Assembly: GCF_003173615.1 (NCBI RefSeq)
Contig: NZ_QGNA01000002.1
Span: 558,001 to 622,000 of the forward strand
Origin: Falsiroseomonas bella
GTDB lineage: Bacteria; Pseudomonadota; Alphaproteobacteria; Acetobacterales; Acetobacteraceae
DNA length: 64,000 nucleotides
Direction of reading: 5' to 3'
The translations under genes were made by a program, and so were the position numbers. A model generated the notes under the pieces. The model was given only the letters and a program-made list of their open reading frames with translations, searched no databases and was not told the origin of the DNA. Positions 60,095-64,000 of this stretch are shown one piece after another (the first letter of the stretch is position 1; the number at the start of each line of letters is the position of its first letter).

Positions 60095-60121
60095 CGCAAC
60101 CCGGCGCCGGGCAGGGTTGCG
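60095..60121. repeat. Inverted repeat between amidohydrolase and tRNA genes
   Basis: CGCAACCC (60095-60102) and GGGTTGCG (60114-60121) form an 8-bp stem with an 11-base GC-rich loop. It could be a terminator for leftward or rightward transcripts or part of a leader; there is no T-tract. Confidence 0.4.
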
Positions 60122-60171
60122 CGGCTTCCGCGGCAAGGCTAAGCAGGCGCTCCGCACGGAACGGGCATCGC

Positions 60172-60243
60172 GGGCGCGTAGCTCAGCGGGAGAGCACCAC
60201 CTTGACACGGTGGGGGTCACAGGTTCAATCCCTGTCGCGCCCA
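60172..60243 (+). tRNA. tRNA-Val (anticodon GAC)
   Basis: 72 nt with full cloverleaf: acceptor GGGCGCG/CGCGCCC, D-stem GCTC/GAGC, anticodon stem CCACC/GGTGG around loop TTGACAC (anticodon GAC), T-stem ACAGG/CCTGT with TTCAATC loop, discriminator A at 60243. The CCA end is not encoded, as the next bases are TTC. Confidence 0.95.
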
Positions 60244-60359
60244 TTCCCCGGCCTGTCCCGGTCTCGTTGCGCATCCCCTCATCCTTACCCGCCGATTGAC
60301 CGGTGCCTGTCGCTGCCGCAAAGGTCGCGCATCGCATTCGACCGCACGGGGAGGAACCC

Positions 60360-61367
60360 ATGAACCGTCGCACCCTGCTCGCCGCCGGCTCGCTGCTGGC
60401 TGCACCCGCAGCCCTGCGCAGCGCCCGCGCCCAGGCACAGGTGACGATGCGCCTGTCGCACCAGTTCCCGCCCTCCCATCACAATGCCCGAGTGATCGCT
60501 GCCTTCGCCGAGGACGTCGCCGAGCGTTCCGGTGGCCAGGTGCGGGTGCAGGTCTTCCCCGCCGAGCAGCTTGCCAAGGCCGGCGAGAACTTCCCGGGCG
60601 TCGCCCGCGGTGCCTTCGAGGCGGCGGCGGCCGTGAACTTCCAGTGGGGCACCACGATCCCCGAGATGAACGTGGTGACCATCCCCTACATGTTCACCGA
60701 CTACCCGCGCATCGCCCGCTTCCCGGGCAGCGAGGCGGCGCAGTTCCTGGAAGGGCTGCTGGAGCGCCGCGCGGTGAAGAACCTCATGTGGCTCTACACC
60801 ACGCGGATGAGCATCTTCACCTCCAACCGCCGTCCGATCGTCAGCCTCGAGGATTTCCGCGGCCTCAAGATCCGCGGGCTCAATTCGCTGACAGATCACG
60901 CGCTCAGCGCCGTCGGCGCCGCGCCCTCCGCGATGCCGGGGCCGGAAGTCGCGCCGGCGCTGCAGTCGGGCGTGCTGGATGCGGGGCTGACGGACGTCTC
61001 CGCCGCCGTGTCGCGGCGCTATTACGAGATCCAGAAGTTCGGCACCGTCGCGCCCTATTTCACCGTGATGAGCCATGTCTATGTGAACCCGCGCTGGTGG
61101 AACGGGCTGACCGCGCAGCAGCGCGGCTTCATCGAGGCCGCGGCGCGCAAGGCCGAGCAGGACCAGCTCAAGGTGACCGAGGACACCGCCGCGGCCGCGG
61201 TCGGCGAACTCCGCGCGAAGGGCATGACCATCCACGAGCAGACGCCGGCAGAGAGCGCGACCTGGAAGGCCGCGATGCAGCAGCCGGTGGTGGACGCCTT
61301 CTTCCGCCTGGCGCCGGAAGGTGGCCGCCGCTCGATCGAGCTGCTGAACGCCATCCCGGCGGCCTGA
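60360..61367 (+). CDS. dctP: TRAP transporter substrate-binding protein (DctP family)
   Basis: 335 residues. Signal MNRRTLLAAGSLLAAPAALR cleaved near ARAQA; Tat-like twin Arg. Mature protein: MRLSHQFPPSHHNARVIAAF, the family Arg clamp in FRGLKIRGLNSLTDHALSAVG, and VAPYFTVMSHVYVNPRWWNG. Binds an organic acid or similar anion in the periplasm. GGGGAGGAA lies just before the ATG. First of a three-gene operon: 10 nt to dctQ and 10 nt from dctQ to dctM. Confidence 0.94.
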   Translation: MNRRTLLAAGSLLAAPAALRSARAQAQVTMRLSHQFPPSHHNARVIAAFAEDVAERSGGQVRVQVFPAEQLAKAGENFPGVARGAFEAAAAVNFQWGTTIPEMNVVTIPYMFTDYPRIARFPGSEAAQFLEGLLERRAVKNLMWLYTTRMSIFTSNRRPIVSLEDFRGLKIRGLNSLTDHALSAVGAAPSAMPGPEVAPALQSGVLDAGLTDVSAAVSRRYYEIQKFGTVAPYFTVMSHVYVNPRWWNGLTAQQRGFIEAAARKAEQDQLKVTEDTAAAAVGELRAKGMTIHEQTPAESATWKAAMQQPVVDAFFRLAPEGGRRSIELLNAIPAA

Positions 61368-61377
61368 GGCCGCCGGA

Positions 61378-61923
61378 ATGGGCCTGCTGGAGCGCGCGGT
61401 CGCCGCGCTGGCGCGCCTGGCCGGCGCGCTGGGCGCGGTGGCGACCGTGTGCTGCCTGCTGCTCGTCGGCTACGCGGTGGGCATGCGCTATTTGCTCGGC
61501 CAGCCGGAGCCCTGGACCGACAAGGTCGCCGGCTGGCTGGTGGTGGCGCTGGTAATGCTGGCCGCGCCCGAGACCCAGCGTCGCTTCGAGCATATCGGCG
61601 TGGACATCGCCGTGAAGCGAGTCGGCCCGCGGCTGGCGCGGGCTGCGCATCTCCTGGGCGTGCTCTCGGTGGCGCTGGTCGCCGCGGTGCTGCTGGCCGC
61701 GGGCTGGGAGATGGTGGAATTCAGCCGGATGATCGGCGTGATGACCGACCTGGAAGGCGTGCCGCAATGGTGGATCCAGGCGCTGATGCCGGTGGGCGCG
61801 GCGCTGCTGCTGGTCGTCGCCCTGTGCCAGGCGCTGCTGCTGGTCATCGGCCGGGAGCCGGCCTACCTGCCGAAGCCCGAGGACGACGTGCTGGCGCGAG
61901 ATCCGCTGGCGCGCGCGGAATAG
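61378..61923 (+). CDS. dctQ: TRAP transporter small permease (DctQ family)
   Basis: 181 residues with four membrane helices: LGAVATVCCLLLVGYAVGMR, WLVVALVMLAAPE, AHLLGVLSVALVAAVLLAAG and ALMPVGAALLLVVALCQALL. The DctQ conserved stretch MRYLLGQPEPWTDKVAGWLV and RRFEHIGVDIAVKRV are present. The small subunit helps assemble the secondary transporter with dctM. C-terminal tail is acidic. Confidence 0.9.
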   Translation: MGLLERAVAALARLAGALGAVATVCCLLLVGYAVGMRYLLGQPEPWTDKVAGWLVVALVMLAAPETQRRFEHIGVDIAVKRVGPRLARAAHLLGVLSVALVAAVLLAAGWEMVEFSRMIGVMTDLEGVPQWWIQALMPVGAALLLVVALCQALLLVIGREPAYLPKPEDDVLARDPLARAE

Positions 61924-61933
61924 CGCCCGCTTC

Positions 61934-63214
61934 ATGACCTTCCTGCTGCTCCTGGCTGCGCTGATCGCGCTGCTCTACCTCGGCATGCCGATGTTCGCGG
62001 CGCTGTTCCTGCTGCCGCTCGGCGTCCTGCTCTATGTCGAGGGCGGCGTGCCCGCGCTCGGCGAGATGGTGATCGGCAAGCTGGACGGCTACCTGCTGGT
62101 CGCCATCCCGCTCTTCATGCTGATGGCGCATATCATGGTGCGCGGGAAGGTTGTGGACGACCTGTACGGCGCCGCCTTCGGCCTGCTGCGCCGCGTGCGC
62201 GGCGGCGTCGGCATGGCGACCGTCGCGGCCTGCACGATCTTCGCCGCGATCAGCGGCAGCTCCGTCGCCACGGCGCTGACCATCGGCAAGATCGCGATCC
62301 CGCAGATGCTGCGCTACGGCATGTCGCGCCGCGGCGCCTTTGGCGTGGTGGCGGGCGGCGGCACGCTCGGCATCCTGATCCCGCCCTCGGCGCCGATGGT
62401 GCTCTACGCCTATGTCACCGAGACCTCGGTCGCCGCGCTGTTCCTCGCCGGCGTCATCCCCGGGCTGATGATGGCATGCATGTTCGCGCTCTATGTCTTC
62501 CTCACGGAAGGCAAGGCGCGCGCGCCCGACGACGAGGCGTCGGCCGAGATGGAGAGCGGTGTCGCGCTGCGCGCCTGCTGGTCGCTCAGCCTGCCGATCT
62601 TCGTGCTCGGCGGCATCTATCTCGGCGTCTTCACGGCCACGGAGGCGGCGGGCACCGGCACGCTCTACGCCCTGATGATCGCGGCGCTGATCTACCGCAC
62701 GCTGACATGGCGCGACATGCTGGACGGCGTGCAGGAGGCGACGCGCACCTCCGCGATGCTGCTGATGATCATCGCGGGGGCGGCAATCTACGGCTACATG
62801 CTGACCAAGCTGCAGGTGCCGCAGGAGCTGACGCAACTCGTCGCCGATCTCGGCCTCTCGCGCACCGGCTTCCTGATCGCGATGATGGTGCTGCTGTTCG
62901 TGCTCGGGCTGGTGCTGGAGAGCTTCTCGATCATCCTGCTCACCATGCCGGCGATCCTGCCGCTGCTCGGCACGCTCGGCATCGACAAGGTCTGGTACGG
63001 CGTGCTGCTGACCTTGAGCCTGGAGATGGCGCTGATCTCGCCGCCCGTGGCGCTGAACCTCGTGGTGATCAAGGCGATCACCGGCGCCTCGCTCGGCGAG
63101 GTGAACCGCAGCATCTACCCCTACATGCTGATGCTGGCCCTGGGGACCGCGCTGCTCATCGCCTTCCCCGAGATCGCGCTGTGGCTGCCGCGCCTGGCAG
63201 GCTACGGCGGCTGA
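61934..63214 (+). CDS. dctM: TRAP transporter large permease (DctM family)
   Basis: 426 residues with about twelve membrane helices. DctM family blocks: LLVAIPLFMLMAHIMVRGKV, ISGSSVATALTIGKIAIPQM, GGGTLGILIPPSAPMVLYAY, ETSVAALFLAGVIPGLMMAC, GVFTATEAAGTGTLYALMIA, and the C-terminal LISPPVALNLVVIKAITGAS. Forms the Na+-coupled translocation path. Its 3' end overlaps the convergent M23 peptidase by 13 nt. Confidence 0.94.
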   Translation: MTFLLLLAALIALLYLGMPMFAALFLLPLGVLLYVEGGVPALGEMVIGKLDGYLLVAIPLFMLMAHIMVRGKVVDDLYGAAFGLLRRVRGGVGMATVAACTIFAAISGSSVATALTIGKIAIPQMLRYGMSRRGAFGVVAGGGTLGILIPPSAPMVLYAYVTETSVAALFLAGVIPGLMMACMFALYVFLTEGKARAPDDEASAEMESGVALRACWSLSLPIFVLGGIYLGVFTATEAAGTGTLYALMIAALIYRTLTWRDMLDGVQEATRTSAMLLMIIAGAAIYGYMLTKLQVPQELTQLVADLGLSRTGFLIAMMVLLFVLGLVLESFSIILLTMPAILPLLGTLGIDKVWYGVLLTLSLEMALISPPVALNLVVIKAITGASLGEVNRSIYPYMLMLALGTALLIAFPEIALWLPRLAGYGG

Positions 63215-63726
63215 GGCGGCGGGCAGGGAGCCAGACCGAACACCGGGGCCGGATCCACGCGCTGCCCGTCAACGAGCAGTTCAAGATGCAGATGCGTGCC
63301 ATAGGTGATGCCGGTGCGGCCGATCCGCGCGATCCGCTCGCCGGCGGCGACGCGCCGCTGGCCGCCGGCCAGCGCCGGCGCGACCGTGCCGAGATGGGCG
63401 TAGCGCGTGACGCGCCCGTCGGCGTGCCGAAGCTCGACCTCCAGCCCGACGCCGGCGCGTGTGGTGCGGCGGATGGCGATCACCTCGCCGGCCGCCGCCG
63501 CGCGCACCCAGGCGCCGGCCGGGGCCGGGATGTCGATGCCCTGATGGAAGCGGCTGGCGCGTGGCCCCGTCTCCGCCCGAGACCCGAAGGGCGATGAGAT
63601 GCAGGCCGGGGCGAGCGGAGGCTGGAAGGTGACCGGCTCCGCCACCGCCGCGGACGCCCAGGCGCCCAGCGCGCCGAGAGCGCGCAGCGGAATCGACAGG
63701 GGCGAAGCCGCGCACGGCAGGGACAT
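63202..63726 (-). CDS. M23 family peptidase (LytM-type), exported
   Basis: About 174 residues from MSLPCAASPLSIPLRAL (signal peptide ending ASAAVA/EPV); starts at 63735 or a TTG at 63810 are possible. The zinc site is complete: FHQGIDIPAPAG (HxxxD) and THLHLELLV (HxH), with GVGLEVELRHADGRVTRYAH between. It cuts cell-wall or other peptides, or regulates amidases. Its end overlaps dctM by 13 nt on the opposite strand. An unrecognised gene ends just upstream. Confidence 0.88.
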   Translation of the reverse strand: MSLPCAASPLSIPLRALGALGAWASAAVAEPVTFQPPLAPACISSPFGSRAETGPRASRFHQGIDIPAPAGAWVRAAAAGEVIAIRRTTRAGVGLEVELRHADGRVTRYAHLGTVAPALAGGQRRVAAGERIARIGRTGITYGTHLHLELLVDGQRVDPAPVFGLAPCPPPQPP

Positions 63727-63824
63727 GCCGCGCATCCAGCACATCGGCGGCGCGATCCACAACGTCGCGGTGAAGCCCGCCGCGCGCCCCGGGCCTGCGT
63801 TGTCCCGCAAGCGCCAGGCAAGCG

Positions 63825-64000
63825 TCAGGCCGGCGTGTATTTCCCGCCTGTCTGCTTCGCCAGGATGCCGGTCGGCGGCGGCGTCTCGCCCGTGGCGCGC
63901 ATCTTCTCGGCTTCCTGGTTCCGCGTCGCGCGGGTCCAGCTGCGCTTCAGGTCGTCGCGCACATGCACGCGCAGCTTGCCGAGGCTGCCGACCTCGAGCT
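63825..64000 (-). CDS. 3' end of unrecognised gene (partial)
   Basis: 58 codons enter from the right edge and stop at 63825. The C-terminal piece is hydrophilic and charged, including LGKLRVHVRDDLKRSWTRAT and ILAKQTGGKYTPA. I cannot assign a family. It reads toward the M23 peptidase, and the gap from its stop to that gene's first possible start (TTG 63810) is 14 nt, so they may be cotranscribed. Confidence 0.7.
   Translation of the reverse strand, partial: LEVGSLGKLRVHVRDDLKRSWTRATRNQEAEKMRATGETPPPTGILAKQTGGKYTPA

Noticed and set aside
1-64000. CRISPR array, insertion sequence or prophage
   Set aside because: No short regularly spaced repeats, no transposase, integrase or phage structural gene found on either strand; the only tandem repeats are coding repeats in the adhesin.

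Overview
The window is about 70% GC and dense with genes. It looks like a chromosomal segment from an alphaproteobacterium, most likely of the Acetobacteraceae (Roseomonas-like). This is an inference from codon use, the mix of families (TRAP transporter, HyuA/HyuB, CaiB/BaiF CoA-transferase, iron-sulfur photolyase) and an alphaproteobacterial-style Fur box; no 16S gene is present to confirm it. Many very long open frames run antisense to the real genes. This is a high-GC artefact, and each gene was chosen by motif content.

Layout. 1-12.5 kb (minus strand): a type I secretion locus, with the N-terminal 2,400 codons of a giant repeat adhesin (cut by the left edge), a HlyD-type adaptor and two overlapping ABC proteins with unusual nucleotide-binding motifs. 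12.5-15.7 kb: an orphan gene with an AT-rich, dyad-containing upstream region, citrate synthase and a thermonuclease-like protein. 15.7-24.2 kb: CYTH/CHAD protein, SixA phosphatase, SDR, iron-sulfur photolyase, polyphosphate kinase 2, a metallophosphatase and a class I photolyase. 24.3-32.3 kb: a fasciclin protein, then the four-gene ligase-associated DNA repair set (PdeM nuclease, DEXH helicase, MBL exonuclease, ATP-dependent ligase) split into two divergent pairs around a glycosyltransferase. 32.3-35.4 kb: DUF1269 protein, membrane protein, HpcH aldolase, glutaminase.

35.5-43.6 kb: a Fur-box-preceded ferric-binding protein converges on a minus-strand run of iron permease, lipoprotein penicillin-acylase-family Ntn hydrolase, GH3-family acyl-adenylating enzyme and exported MBL-fold hydrolase. 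The last three are tightly coupled and are the best candidate here for an undescribed pathway (making and breaking amide conjugates). 43.7-58.9 kb: catabolic genes, namely 2-hydroxyacid dehydrogenase, SDR, M20 carbamoylase, HyuA, HyuB, serine hydrolase, ABC exporter, D-aminoacylase, LysE exporter, ion channel, acyl-CoA dehydrogenase and CoA-transferase. Many of these would act on N-substituted amino acids. 58.9-64 kb: a probable small RNA with an anti-Shine-Dalgarno loop and a strong terminator, N-formylglutamate amidohydrolase, tRNA-Val(GAC), a TRAP transporter operon, an M23 peptidase and the 3' end of an unknown gene.

Themes: surface adhesion, UV/DNA damage and polyphosphate stress biology, iron uptake, and scavenging of modified amino acids. 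No insertion sequences, prophage genes or CRISPR arrays were seen.
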